64,000 nt of DNA from positions 248,001-312,000 of the forward strand of contig NJPS01000077.1 of assembly GCA_002946415.1 (NCBI GenBank), in the 5' to 3' direction. The notes under the pieces were generated by a model. It ran no database searches and was not told where the DNA came from. It was given only the letters and a program-made list of their open reading frames with translations. This DNA comes from Rutstroemia sp. NJR-2017a BVV2. Lineage: Eukaryota; Ascomycota; Leotiomycetes; Helotiales; Rutstroemiaceae. The position numbers and the translations under genes are program-made. Positions 35,779 to 46,351 of this stretch are shown here, piece by piece (within the stretch, counting starts at the first letter, position 1; every line of letters begins with the position of its first letter).

Positions 35779-36406
35779 AAAATAATAGATGCTGTAGCCG
35801 GTACTAATTTGAGCAAGTGATTACCAGGGTTGGTGAGTTCTTGCTGCCGACACCGAATCAGCAAAATTTGTGCCATTTAGTCGTGAAGAACAGCGATTCG
35901 CATCATTGTGTGTGAATAAGTCACCAAAGTAGAGAGGTCGGACCCGTTACCCAGTTGGGAGGCCAGAGGTAGCTTGGGGTAGTTCCTCGCCTGCATCCCC
36001 TTTTGGAACCCTTACTGTAAGACATTTCTGCGTGGATCTTTATCAGAATCTGAAACTTGACATTGAAGAGTATACCTGCCGATGTGATTGCACCAGTGTG
36101 TATATATATTCCTTACTAGCGAGACGATGGTATACTCCTCTCGAGCATTACCGGATACTGATGGTGTATTTCCAGATCCTGATTGTATCTTATATAACGG
36201 ACGTAAGCAAATAGTGAACTCGACATTTTCGCGTGTATAATTAATTTCGTGAAAGTTTGTGAACCACATCGATTCGTATTGCACGCACGCTGAATATAAA
36301 AATGAATAAACAAACCTGGAACAGTAATTGGCTTCATCCGCTAGAGCAGCTTCTAACCCCAAATGGCACATAAAGATGAAGAAATCCGACCCCACTTTCT
36401 GCGCAG
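35779..36406. other. Intergenic region left of the retroelement
   Basis: This is AT-rich sequence up to the 5' target-site copy. Before the insertion it was presumably continuous with the tRNA upstream region now at 38989-39025. Confidence 0.4.
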
Positions 36407-36421
36407 TAATATATAAGCAAA
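36407..36421 (+). repeat. 5' copy of a 15-bp target-site duplication
   Basis: TAATATATAAGCAAA at 36407-36421 recurs exactly at 38974-38988. The bases outside differ on both sides, so the duplication is exactly 15 bp, typical of non-LTR retrotransposition. Confidence 0.9.
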
Positions 36422-38781
36422 CGACCCCGTGGAAGCGGAGCTCGGAGAGAACAGAACGTTGGTGGACACCCGAAGTAGATATAGCGGTTAGAGTAGCACG
36501 TTCTGCACGTTGGCAGTGGCTTGCCGAAAGAGAAAACGAGCAGCTGAAACTGCAGGTCGGGCAACTCCAGAAAGAAAAGAAGCGTACGATCCACCGGGCA
36601 AAGCAAGCGACTTGGAGACAGGCTGTACACGAGTGCTGCGAGACAGAGGAGCTGTGGAAGCTAGCGAGGTGGAGCAGGGGAGCGGCAGCAGAACAAAACA
36701 CGATCCCTGCACTTAAGCTCGGAGAGGGTAGATACGCAAGCTCATTTGAAGAAAAGGCACATACGCTTGCCTGGCACTTCTACGGAGGCGGACAATACCC
36801 CCCAAGTACACCGCAGCAGCTACCAAGCAACCCGGAAAGCGCCGAGCTAGACGATATCGCAAGCCAAGAGTGCTCGCCGGAATTCGAGATAAGTAGGGAG
36901 TTCACAGCCGAAGAGTTCACTAAGCTGCTCCGAGGATGTTCGGATCGCTCTGCACCAGGGGAAGACCAAATCCCGTACCACTTCCTTAAAAAGCTAGGCC
37001 AGCCATTTGCGGAAGCAATCACGAGCTTGGCTCAAGCCAGCTGGGAGCTCGGGTATATGCCAAAAAGCCTGAAAAGCGCCCTGACAGTAGTACTGCGTAA
37101 ACCTGGAAAACCGAGCTACGAGCAGGCGAAAGCCTGGCGGCCGATTGCACTCCTAAGCACACTAGGAAAGCTAATCGAGAAGGCTACAGCCCAGAAGATC
37201 CGCAACGCAGCCGAGCAGTATAATCTGCTACCGGACGAGCAAATGGGAGCAAGAGCACAAAGGAGTACAGCAACAGCACTAGATCTACTCACCTCGGTGA
37301 TCAAGTCTGCCTGGTCGAACAAGGGACAAGTAGCGACACTGCTCTCACTGGATATAGCAGGAGCGTTCGATACAGTAGTCCACTCGCGCCTGGTAGCAGT
37401 AGTCCAGAAGCTCGGCTTCCCCCAATGGGTCAGCAAGTGGGTAGCAAGCTTCCTAAGCAACAGAACTACATGCTTCTCATTCGCCAGCGAGATATCAGAG
37501 GAGTTCTCTCCACAAGCGGGGGTACCACAGGGATCACCACTCTCACCAATACTCTTCCTACTTTATAATACAGAGCTTATTCGGATGTGTTCACTCCCTA
37601 AACAGGGTCTCCACGTAGGCGGTTTCGTCGATGATATGCACCTGATAGCAATAAGCTCTAGCACGGAAACTAACTGCAATAAGCTCGCTGACGCACACCA
37701 GAAGATCCTAGGATGTGCTCAGCGCTACGGGATACGCTTCGCGCCGGCAAAGTACGAGCTCGTTCACTTTACAAGAGCACGGAACAGATTTAACCTAGCA
37801 GCTACGATCCAGCTCGGACAAGGAGCGGAGTGTGCCCTGTCACCGAGCGTACGAGTACTCGGTGTTTGGCTCGATACGAAGCTCAATTGGAAAGCACATG
37901 CAAAGGTAGTCCGAGAGAAGGGCGCCATAGCACTAACCGCGCTTAGTAGGCTCAACCAGACAACCTGGGGCCCGACACTACGCCGAGCACGAGTCTTGTA
38001 CACAGCATGCGTACGTACTGCACTAACCTACGGAGCAGAAGCGTGGCACGAGCCTGGAAAGAGAGGTGCAGTCGAGCGAGAGCTCGAGCGAGCATAAGCA
38101 GCATGCCTGCGAAAGATCACCGGAGCATACCGAGCTACGCCTATCCGCGAGGTGGAAGCGGAAGCAGCGATCCCTCCGATCAGCGTGTACTGCGACGAGA
38201 AGCTCAGGAAATTCTTCGAGCGCCAGAAGGACACCCCTGCCCGGCGGGTCTGCCAAGAACAGTGCTTATGGATACGGAAAAGGAGAGGCAGCAGGAGGAC
38301 AAAACAGAAATCGCCGGATATCCCAACCGAACGTGCTAACCAAGCCGGAATGCTCAAGCCAGAGAAGCAAGCATGGGAAGCGCAGTGGGCGAAAGGTGTA
38401 GCTAAATGGTATAGTGTAGCAGCAAAGAGCTCGATACTAGGCAAGGGCAGGCTTAAACTGCACAAGGGACTTAGCAAAGCAGAGAGCGCAATACTTATCC
38501 AGAGCAGAACAGGGCGAACGAGCTGCGTACACTTCCTGAACATACGGGGAGTACCAGGCTACGAATCCCCGGTCTGTACGCACTGCTATACTGGTGCAGA
38601 AACGGTTGAGCATATCCTCCTACACTGCAGCGCCGAGCGGGCAAGAAGGCAATGGCGGGGAGGAACAACTATCACTGAGCTGCTCGACAGTCCAGAACGA
38701 GCACAGCAGGTAGCCAAATGGCTGATCCAGAGCGGGCGGTTCGAGCACTTCAGGCTCGCTAACCAGCTGCAATACGAGTAG
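36422..38781 (+). pseudogene. LINE reverse transcriptase ORF, truncated, with one in-frame stop
   Basis: The frame runs from the truncation point to the stop at 38779-38781 and is broken only by TAA at 38095-38097. RT motifs in order: WRPIALLSTLGKLIEKATAQ; LLSLDIAGAFDTVVHSRL (motif A Asp); QAGVPQGSPLSPILFLLYN (motif B); GGFVDDMHLIA (catalytic FVDD in motif C); then VRVLGVWLDTKLNWKAH. The C-terminus carries a CTHCYTGAETVEHILLHC CCHC knuckle typical of fungal Tad/I-like LINEs. The upstream frame from 36328 to 36421 is host sequence that happens to be in frame and should not be annotated as part of the protein. The stop codon fits a single C-to-T change in a CAA codon. Confidence 0.92.
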
Positions 38782-38973
38782 TAAGACTGAGGAATGACCG
38801 AGCAGCGTAGCTGCGAAGGACAAGAGCAGGGTGAGCATACGAGAGTGGGAAGCACGGAGCGGCGCGATCAGTAGTTTTGTCCGGAGAGGTTCTACTGGTG
38901 TAATTAATTAGATTGAGCCCCCTCATGGCCAGTACCATGCGTACCAGCTAGCGGGTTAGAAATAAATAAAAAA
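36422..38973 (+). mobile_element. 5'-truncated non-LTR retrotransposon (LINE), about 2.55 kb
   Basis: The element lies between two exact 15-bp direct repeats and ends in an A-rich tail (AAATAAATAAAAAA, about 38959-38973). It begins inside the reverse transcriptase ORF, so the endonuclease domain and any ORF1 are missing; this 5' truncation is usual for LINEs. A 3' untranslated region of about 190 bp follows the ORF. GC content is clearly higher than in the flanking DNA. The insertion sits 38 bp upstream of a tRNA-His gene. It is probably inactive, since it lacks its 5' part and has one internal stop. Confidence 0.93.
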
Positions 38974-38988
38974 TAATATATAAGCAAA
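38974..38988 (+). repeat. 3' copy of the 15-bp target-site duplication
   Basis: Identical to 36407-36421, directly after the A-rich tail of the LINE and 37 bp before the tRNA-His gene. Confidence 0.9.
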
Positions 38989-39025
38989 TACCGCCAAAAA
39001 GCTTTCATCCCTTCCTTCAAGGAAC

Positions 39026-39123
39026 GGTGGTGTGGTGTAATGGTAGCACGTGACGTTGTGGAATTTCGCATAGAAATTGTATACTGGTCCGTTTCAATCT
39101 GGGTTCGATTCCCAGCACCGCCA
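39026..39123 (+). tRNA. tRNA-His (GTG), intron-containing candidate
   Basis: The acceptor stem GGTGGTG (39026-39032) pairs with CACCGCC (39116-39122, one G-T pair), with discriminator A. The D arm GTGTAATGGTAGCAC and the T arm CTGGG-TTCGATT-CCCAG are intact, so both Pol III promoter boxes are present. The anticodon stem starts TGACG and the loop reads TTGTGG, giving anticodon GTG at 39058-39060. The distance to the T arm requires an intron of about 27 nt after position 37 (about 39062-39088). The 3' anticodon strand, CGTTT, then pairs with one mismatch and one G-T. The gene could be functional or slightly decayed. Confidence 0.75.
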
Positions 39124-39831
39124 GGTGAAATATCTTGGATTGAAAACTGAGGGTGGTTTGATTCCACTCAATCTTCTTTTTTTGCTGTTTTTTGCTTCTT
39201 TCTTACTTTTCGGTTGTCTCCCAACCAAGCTGCTGTAGCAGAATTTTTGTACTCTAGGTGGGGTTCGGTCGAATGATAGGGCAGAGCGGGACGGCTGGCT
39301 ACCCGTACAGGAAAAGTGGACCGGAAAAGTTTGGATGTTGTGTTATTTTGAATCATGATACATAACTTCAGATCAATTTATACAGTTAAAGTCAATCTGC
39401 GCTGAGTGTAGAACCATATTAATGTCCGCTTGTGTCATGCCGGCCTAATTCCTGCTCTCAATCCAATGTTCCCTTTGCGCCCCCTCCCTCTCCCTCAGTC
39501 AATTATACCACCTGTGTGCAACCAGACTAGAGTCTAGGTCTGTACTATTCGTAGGCTTCTTCCCTCCGCCCATATATCTGTCTGTTTCTTTTGGACTAAA
39601 TGTAGCCCTCATCGATATCCCGGGAATTCTTCTCGAATTTTGGAAGACCACAACAGCCGGACGCTAGAAGTCATTCTGAAGCCAGATTTCATAGTTCTTC
39701 AAACACATTTTGAGTAAGTGTGTCGGGAGGTGGTAGAACAGATCTCAAACCTCTTCCAGCCCTCGTAATCATGGTAGCATCAATTTATTCTCAACAAGAG
39801 AAAGTACCAGTCGATGCCAGTCCCGCACAGC
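39124..39831. other. Intergenic region, nothing recognised
   Basis: This stretch runs from the tRNA gene to the 3' end of the cyclin gene. A Pol III-type T run (TTTTTTT, about 39176-39183) lies roughly 55 bp downstream of the tRNA. No ORF with features was seen. Confidence 0.4.
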
Positions 39832-40812
39832 TCACGCATCCCCCATCTTCTCATCCATCATCCTCATCATCTCATCCTCCTCATCCCCCCCACCACTCCC
39901 ATTCTTCTCCCCCCCACCACTCGCCACCAATTGTTTCCTAACCCCGTCCCTAGTAGCCACAGCCACATCCCCAAAAACCTCCTTCCCCCTCCTCGCAACC
40001 CCCTCCACACTCCTCATCCCCACAACCAAAAACCCCAATTCCTCCCTCTCCACATCAAATACCTCCCACCACTCATTCTCCGGCATCTTCACCCCTTCTT
40101 CCTTCGCAGCCAGATATATCGCCGCCACCGCTAACGCACACGGCTGATGCGTCAGGTACAGCATCTGCGGACTCAGGAGCGCTGAGTTCAAGTACTGCAG
40201 TGTGCGTTTTGCGACCGCTTTCCCTGCGCCCTTTCTATGCGAAGGGGAGAATACATCGAGGATCTGGAGATACGTGATCGCGAGAGGATGTGGCAGCGCA
40301 ACATGTGTATTGAAGCCCAGAGCGTTCAGGACTTGCCCTTCGATATTCAGGAGACGTGTGCGGTAGGTTATGTATGCGGTTTCGGAGAGGTAGTAGGAGG
40401 ATGGATCGTTGTCGGCTACAGGGGATAAGAGGGAAGAGCTGCGGGATAGGAGGTAGGCGTATACGTTTGTGATGCTGCGGAAGGAGCGTGGGGATGCGGA
40501 TATTTTTGCGGTGAGGTAGAGGGTTGCGGCGGATATATCCTGAGGCTGGTTAGCATTGAGTGGTTAAAGTGGGCGTTGGGAGGGTTTATGTACGCTGAAC
40601 TCATATTGCATTAGGTCATCTACGAGCCAATATCTGAAGAGAAGAACATTTGCTTGAGCTGTGATGTCTTGTGGTAGACGGAGTAGAATGCCCGCGGCTT
40701 GTGTCAACCGTGCGGTGTAAAATCGAATGCTATCTTGCAGTTCCACCGGCAAGTTCGATGCATTTTTACATAATTGATCGGAGGTCGCCAATGGGTTGTA
40801 TAGATGCGACAT
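39832..40812 (-). CDS. Transcription-type cyclin (cyclin L/K/T-like)
   Basis: Two exons: 40812-40594 and 40539-39832; 308 residues. The first cyclin box has LPVELQDSIRFYTARLTQAA, then GILLRLPQDITAQANVLLFR and, across the 54-nt intron, EFSDISAATLYLTAKISASP with RSITNVYAYLL. This is the pattern of cyclins L, K, T and Q that pair with CDKs acting on RNA polymerase II or splicing. The second box has EGQVLNALGFNTHVALPHP and PCALAVAAIYLAAKEEGV. The C-terminus is a Gly/Glu/Asp-rich tail with many Met residues. It is probably nuclear. The exact subtype cannot be settled by eye. Confidence 0.85.
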
Positions 40813-41147
40813 GGTTGTTAATTATCATGGTGTACGATGTCAAGCTTGGTTTGGTTTTGAGCTTCACTGTTGTTGCCTCGTGCGCAAGGCAACAACCATT
40901 GATTTCAGAACGTCTCACGATTGGTAATAAGATATGTGTATTTATGAGTATGTATTGGTAAAAAGAAGGCGTGTTTTTGTGATTAAATCATCTGGAGACA
41001 TCTTTTGGATGAGTTCAGTTGTCATCTAGTAAAGAGAAAGAAATTTTGAGCTTTCCTGATGACCGCATCCCAAGCCCATCTGGCTCCACACAAACGATGA
41101 AGTTTCAATGAAACAACACGACATTCGCGCCAGGCAGCATGAAAAGA
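40813..41147. other. Short intergenic region
   Basis: This 335-bp stretch lies between the cyclin start and the kinase 3' end, both on the minus strand. Nothing was recognised in it. Confidence 0.4.
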
Positions 41148-42338
41148 TTACTTTTGTAATTTGGATCTCAACACCCCAAGGATTACTTCAACGGCCCAAT
41201 GAACAGTGTCCTTGATACTAGCATCGACGGCCCTAACAAAGACGCCGTTCACTTCTCTTTGTCCAGCCTTCGTTAATAGCCAATCAAAGTCTTTCTCGTA
41301 TCCACGCCAGACAACATCTTCGAAATACCCTTCGGTCTTCCACATCTGACCTAGCTTTCTGCGTCCAATAGGCTCGTCGACGTAAGGCAGTCTTGTCAAT
41401 CTGCGTTTCTTTGCAACCTCCTTGCTCGTTGGAAGGAACAGCTTGATATCGAAAGTATTCATTAAAGTTCGTTTGGCGATGGCTCCTTCTTGGCTAACTT
41501 GCTTCGCTTCCGCTTTGAGTCGCTTGACCTCGTCCTTCACAGCTGGCTTCAAACGCTCGTCAACCTCAGCGTAGAGATCTTCGTCAGACTCATCAGTCTC
41601 TTCTTCCCAATCTACATCGTTAGAAGTCACATCTTTGCTGAACAGCAAGAATCCTTCGACAAATATCCAGTGACTGTATGTAAGCTCCGCGGTTTTTTGG
41701 CCCTTCGATTCACCGTAGCTGACCTGTGTTTCACCATTCATAGCTGTTTGTGGTCTACAAAAGCTCGCGACTTTCTCTCTCATGATATGAATGAGGTCTG
41801 CATGGTCCTCCGCAAGCTTTTGTCGATCTGCATCTTCGCCCTTAAATGATGGCTTGAGCTCTGGTACTAGACACCCACTCTGTGTACTTTGTACGCTAGA
41901 AAGAAGACTTTTGAAATTAACAGCTTCCCGGCAATCAGTATTGGGTCCTATGATGCGTATAGACTCGGAACTCTGTAAGTTTAAGCCGCTCCATGAATAA
42001 AAGTATGTCGCGTTCTCATCAATTTTTTGAATGCTTGCTCGAATATATGGTTTCTCACCTGGAGTGCTATGGAAAGAAACCAACGGGCAGAGCGCCTTCG
42101 GGAGGAAGAATGCATCCTGGTGAATGGTACTAGTCGAAGGGATTGTGCTTCTTTCTTCGATTGGTGGTTTTTCCGAATTTCCAGCTTGACGAGATCCATC
42201 GAACCGACGCTGCGGGGAAGGTGAGAAAGGAGCAAATATTTCGGAAAGGAGCAGAGCTAGTACTGTTTTTCCACTTGAGGTACAGCCACTAATCCCGATC
42301 GTCCAGACATCCAAGCTACGCTCAAATTCTTCACCCAT
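41148..42338 (-). CDS. Nicotinamide riboside kinase (Nrk1-like)
   Basis: A single exon of 396 residues. The enzyme phosphorylates nicotinamide riboside to NMN in NAD+ salvage. The P-loop GISGCTSSGKTVLALLLSEI lies near residues 15-34. The acceptor-site segment STSTIHQDAFFLPK (with IHQDxFF) is near residue 70, and the family pattern THSHWIF is seen as TYSHWIFVEGFLLF. A Lys/Arg-rich lid segment reads VAKKRRLTRLPYV. A C-terminal part (VVWRGYEKDFDWLL and on) follows. The protein is longer than the roughly 200-250 residues usual for yeast Nrk1, because of two low-conservation inserts (residues of about 36-62 and 120-215) and an acidic Glu/Asp stretch around residues 243-257. It is cytosolic by inference. 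Confidence 0.85.
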   Translation of the reverse strand: MGEEFERSLDVWTIGISGCTSSGKTVLALLLSEIFAPFSPSPQRRFDGSRQAGNSEKPPIEERSTIPSTSTIHQDAFFLPKALCPLVSFHSTPGEKPYIRASIQKIDENATYFYSWSGLNLQSSESIRIIGPNTDCREAVNFKSLLSSVQSTQSGCLVPELKPSFKGEDADRQKLAEDHADLIHIMREKVASFCRPQTAMNGETQVSYGESKGQKTAELTYSHWIFVEGFLLFSKDVTSNDVDWEEETDESDEDLYAEVDERLKPAVKDEVKRLKAEAKQVSQEGAIAKRTLMNTFDIKLFLPTSKEVAKKRRLTRLPYVDEPIGRRKLGQMWKTEGYFEDVVWRGYEKDFDWLLTKAGQREVNGVFVRAVDASIKDTVHWAVEVILGVLRSKLQK

Positions 42339-43492
42339 TGTTGCAGTTGGATAATTTGGATTGGGAGAAGAGATTGGTCAAGACCTACAAAGAGAATGGT
42401 GAGGGTGCAAAACAGAGATCCTGAACAGGTGCTTTCCCTTTGTAGGCTGTTGTTGTACATTGTTCACAAAATAAACAGTTGATACCAACTCTAATGGGCA
42501 AAGAAAAGGCAGCTCTTTGAAGCACTATGATGAGTGAATCCCTAGAACTGACAGTGTCGAAGGTAACCAGGGCGTTTCGGGTTGTGCGTCTGCATAGATG
42601 GTATCCAGACACCATTGGGTAGTAGAAGGGAGTGAATATTATCTGTGATTGAACCGACAAGGTGGTGCGAAAGAGATACATATCGACAACTTCTTTTCGA
42701 GCCTACCTTGATGTCCCCCAGTGATTCATTAATTCACGCAAGCGGGAATGAATCTGATTGAAAATATGGCAGACACTACTGCTATTCGATAATGCAAACT
42801 TACAAAGAGGACTAGAGACCAGAACATGACCAGTGAGGCCGGTGAACGAAGATGGAAAGTGATACTACTCAACTGGGCCTTCCCGTCATCTGTTAATAGA
42901 GGAACTGGAGCTATTCCATCATGATAAACTCGGAGTGGTTCTGTCCCGAGTCGTTTCCTGGCACTCTGTCAAAGGCTTTTTGTAAAGCGTCCAACCATTG
43001 ATAGTTCAGAAAGCATCATGAGTGCTCATTGATTGCGGCACAATCGAACCCCATGATTTGAGCGATATCCGGTGGGTGTGATTTTCGGAAGTGTCCTGGT
43101 TTAGCTGCCAGGGAAGAACGCCATGGCCTGACAATGAGCGACTGTCTCTGATTCCTCAAGATTAGGTGTTGGAATCTGTTGGTTTTCAGAATCATCGTGA
43201 AGGCGAGATATGTTACCAGAAGTGAATAGGTAGATCGACTGAAGTTTAAGGTGGCGGTGGATCTCAGAAATGGGGAGAGTCATCCATGGCTGTTGTTGGT
43301 ACGAAAACAGAACGAGGACAAACGCATTTGCTCATATGAGAGCATGTTTCTGCCTAAGGCACCAAAGACACATGCCGAGGGAAAACATGGGGTAAGCTTA
43401 GGCCGAGCGAAACCGGGACCCTCCATCATCAATTGCTTCATTCTCAAATTCCTCACCACACCAAGCAATTGACAACCAAAAGAGCAGCTAAC
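42339..43492. other. Divergent intergenic region, nothing recognised
   Basis: About 1.15 kb between the kinase and ETF-beta starts. Only short, featureless frames are present. Confidence 0.4.
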
Positions 43493-44447
43493 ATGTCCGC
43501 TCTACGTATTCTTGTTCCTGTAAAAAGGGTCATTGACTATGCTGTATTTGCCCCGCATTCCCTCTTCCCTCAGATCTCGCACCACATTCTTGAGTCAATC
43601 AAAAAAGAATCTAGGCTAATCAAAAATCGCAAAGGTCAAACCCCGCGTCAACAAAACCCAAACAGCCGTCGAAACCAATGGCGTAAAGCACAGCATGAAC
43701 CCTTTCGACGAGCTCTCGATTGAGGAGTCTGTTCGAATCCGCGAGAAGAATTCTGCCCCGGGGGGCGTTGAAGATATTCTTGCATTTTCCGCCGGACCTA
43801 CCAAATCACAAGATACACTACGCACAGCGATGGCTATGGGGGCAGATCGTTCTATATTGGTGGAGATGAAAGATGGTGAGGAATTAGAACCATTAGGGGT
43901 GGCAAAGCTGTTGAAGAAAGTTGTCGAGAAGGAAAAGAGCAATCTAGTGATCTTGGGAAAGCAGAGTATCGATGACGATGCAGCACAGACTGGACAGATG
44001 TTGGCAGGCTTACTGGGTTGGAGTCAAGCCACTCAGGCAAGTAAGGTAGATTTCAAGGAAGGGGATGTGGTAGAGGTTACGAAGGAGGTAGATGGAGGGA
44101 CAGATGTGGTGCGAGCAAAGTTGCCCATGGTTATTACGACAGATTTGAGATTGAACGAGCCAAGATACGCAAGTTTACAGAGTATCATGAAGGCGAAGAA
44201 GAAGAAGTTGGAGAAAACGTCATTGAGTGATTGGGGTCTGGATGCTTCGAAGCGACTTAAGACTCTGAAGGTTATTGGTGAGTCAATCCCTTCTTTTGGT
44301 TATTTCCAGATAGCGCTCTTCGCGGCTGAGATGATTCACGCATAATTGCTAACAATCAAAATAGAACCACCCCCGAGACAAGGGGGCGGTAAGGTCGAAG
44401 ACGTGGACAGTATGATATCCAAGCTGAAAGAATTGGGTGCCTTATAG
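43493..44447 (+). CDS. Electron transfer flavoprotein subunit beta
   Basis: Three exons: 43493-43543, 43635-44277 and 44365-44447; 258 residues. ETF-beta, together with ETF-alpha, carries electrons from acyl-CoA dehydrogenases to the ubiquinone pool in the mitochondrial matrix. The start MSALRILVPVKRVIDYAVKP is typical and is joined over a 91-nt first intron. Conserved features include MNPFDELSIEESVRIREKN, TAMAMGADRSILVE, LGKQSIDDDAAQTGQMLAGL (the AMP/FAD-side signature), WSQATQASKV, VITTDLRLNEPRYASLQSIM and KAKKKKLEK. The terminal exon encodes EPPPRQGGGKVEDVDSMISK then LKELGAL. No presequence is seen; fungal ETF-beta, like the animal protein, often lacks a cleaved one. Confidence 0.93.
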
Positions 44448-44973
44448 AGCGATAAATCGGTTACAAAGAGGCCGCTCGGGCCGTACTATGTATGAATTAC
44501 AGATAACGAAGCCGTGTTTAGAAATACATAGATGTCCCGCTCCTTAATAGACGGCTAGACCACAATTTCCTTCAACAATACTCCGAGACCTGTCAACCTA
44601 GGAGGCGGACAGGTCTGGAACCTCCGAATGGCCTATATTTACGGTATGGGAGATGCAGGCTAGATGCGCACTCCCTATCCACCCATGCTACTTGGCACGT
44701 CCCAAGCCACGGCACGGCGAATATGTATTGGCAAACGCTTTCGCTTTCAATTTCCACCAGCAGGTACAGTACTGCCGTCATGAATCGCAGTGAGAGTGGC
44801 GATAACGTGAAGAAACCCAAAGCCGTAGATTGAGCAACGCGATTGGCGTTAACCCTAGCACTTTATATAACCATCGAGTCTCGAATCCCATCTCCGCATT
44901 GCACCAACGCGACGAAAACCCAACAGCCCATCCGCGCACTGACTTCAGCTCCGTTCCCAAACTCCCTTATCAC
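44448..44973. other. Intergenic region; possible 5' leader of the next gene
   Basis: Downstream of ETF-beta. The frame of the following hypothetical gene is open back to 44830 but without an ATG. Confidence 0.4.
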
Positions 44974-45708
44974 ATGGCAAACAAACCCATATTCTCTTCT
45001 CCGTCAAAACCCTCCTGTCCATCACTAGGACATGCATGCAAAGAACATTCTTCGCACCTTCCATATTCCAACACATCATACGCTTCGCACGGACATACCA
45101 TACCGAAGCAGCCTAGCACCGCCCATCCCTTCCCCTTGACAACTCGCTTAGCCTTAAACCCCCATCCTGGTCCTAGTATGTCCTCGTACGACGAAAGTGA
45201 AACATTTGGCCTTTTCGAGTTTCGCATGCAAAGAATCGCGACAGCTGAATGGCTGGATGAGGCTCGTTTGCATGAATTGCGAGATTTTCATGAATCAGTA
45301 CTGTACGATACGAATGCTAAAGACACCAGCGTCAAGCAAGCTACCGGCCGTGCTGTGGGCAGTGGAGCCATACAAGTAAGTATTATGGACTTGAACAGAA
45401 CGGAGCGACAGACAGTGGAGAATTCCCACACAGTTTCGTTCACATTCTGGGGACTGGGGAAATAACACCAACATCACATCACGTCACACCATCTAATAAA
45501 CTTTGCTCAGCATCCTCCCGACCTTCCAGAAGCAATTCACGTCTTCGGATCGGCAGCCCATCACAATTTTGCGCCGCGGATTGCGCGGACAATTCAGACG
45601 GGCCGTTTGCTTGCTGCAACGGAACTTTCCCCGCTCGCCACATGGAATTGGTTACACACATACAGTAAGGTTAGTTCTATTCCATGTCCCGTCATAGCGA
45701 GAGTTTGA
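44974..45708 (+). CDS. Hypothetical protein, two exons
   Basis: Two exons: 44974-45375 and 45511-45708, with a GTAAGT donor and a 135-nt intron with TTGCTCAG acceptor; 199 residues. The ATG at 44974 (MANKPIFSSPSKPSCPS) is the first in a frame that is open from 44830; a later ATG at 45178 (MSSYDESETFGLFEF) is also possible. The N-terminal 65 residues are Ser/Pro/His-rich and probably disordered. The remainder looks folded: RIATAEWLDEARLHELRDFH and, after the intron, HPPDLPEAIHVFGSAAHHNF, then TIQTGRLLAATELSPLATWN. I do not recognise the family. A possible further donor (GTAAGG at 45665) would change the last 15 residues. Confidence 0.6.
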
Positions 45709-46351
45709 CAACCCTACACGCATACCCTGCCCAACGCATACCAAGTACACGATTCTATCATTGCGCCAACCAGTACATGCGCAGGTACTGTACAGTGTCT
45801 TTTGCCCCTGGATATGATATGTCGCTCTATGGCATGATTTTATGAAGCTAAGCTTTTCTTATTGTATATGCTTTTTACCAGCATGCACGCATGCCTTATG
45901 TGAACTTTAATCGATAGTTTCTCTTATTTGATGTCCTCTTCCTTATCTTCCTTCATCTTGAACCAGAACCACGAACCACGAACCACGAACCACGCAACCC
46001 ACCATCTGCGTCTCCGCTCAGCCTTTTCCCGTTCTGTGCTGCTACAAACTCTATCTTATCTAAATTAACGCAATACGAGCTTAGTACTTGTACTCTAGCC
46101 TACCCGTCGCAGGCCCTCGATCTGATGTCGTCTCGTCTCGTTTGATTTGATCTGAAAGAAGCAGAAAGCATGTTGGTATGCATATCATCCATCTATCCAC
46201 CACCACTACCACTATTATGACATTTCGATTCCCACTTCCTGCCCCGTATACCCATACCCCACCGTGTATGGAACGAACAAACAAACAAGCAAGGATTTTG
46301 ACGCAGAGAATCGTATAGAACGCCCGGAACGGCGCGGAGACACGCGGGACG
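45709..46351. other. Intergenic region with a 7-bp microsatellite
   Basis: Upstream region of the rhodopsin-domain gene. It contains four tandem copies of GAACCAC at about 45966-45994. No gene was seen. Confidence 0.5.

Noticed and set aside
36328..36421. N-terminal 31 codons of the long reverse transcriptase frame
   Set aside because: They lie outside the 5' target-site copy, so this is host DNA that happens to be in frame with the truncated element.
36330..39011. Near-repeat GGCTTCATCC and GCTTTCATCC as possible target-site copies of the LINE
   Set aside because: They are not identical, whereas a perfect 15-bp repeat with an adjoining A-rich tail defines the borders better.
42385..42681. 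98-codon minus-strand frame upstream of the Nrk1 gene
   Set aside because: It contains no family features and lies in the likely promoter.
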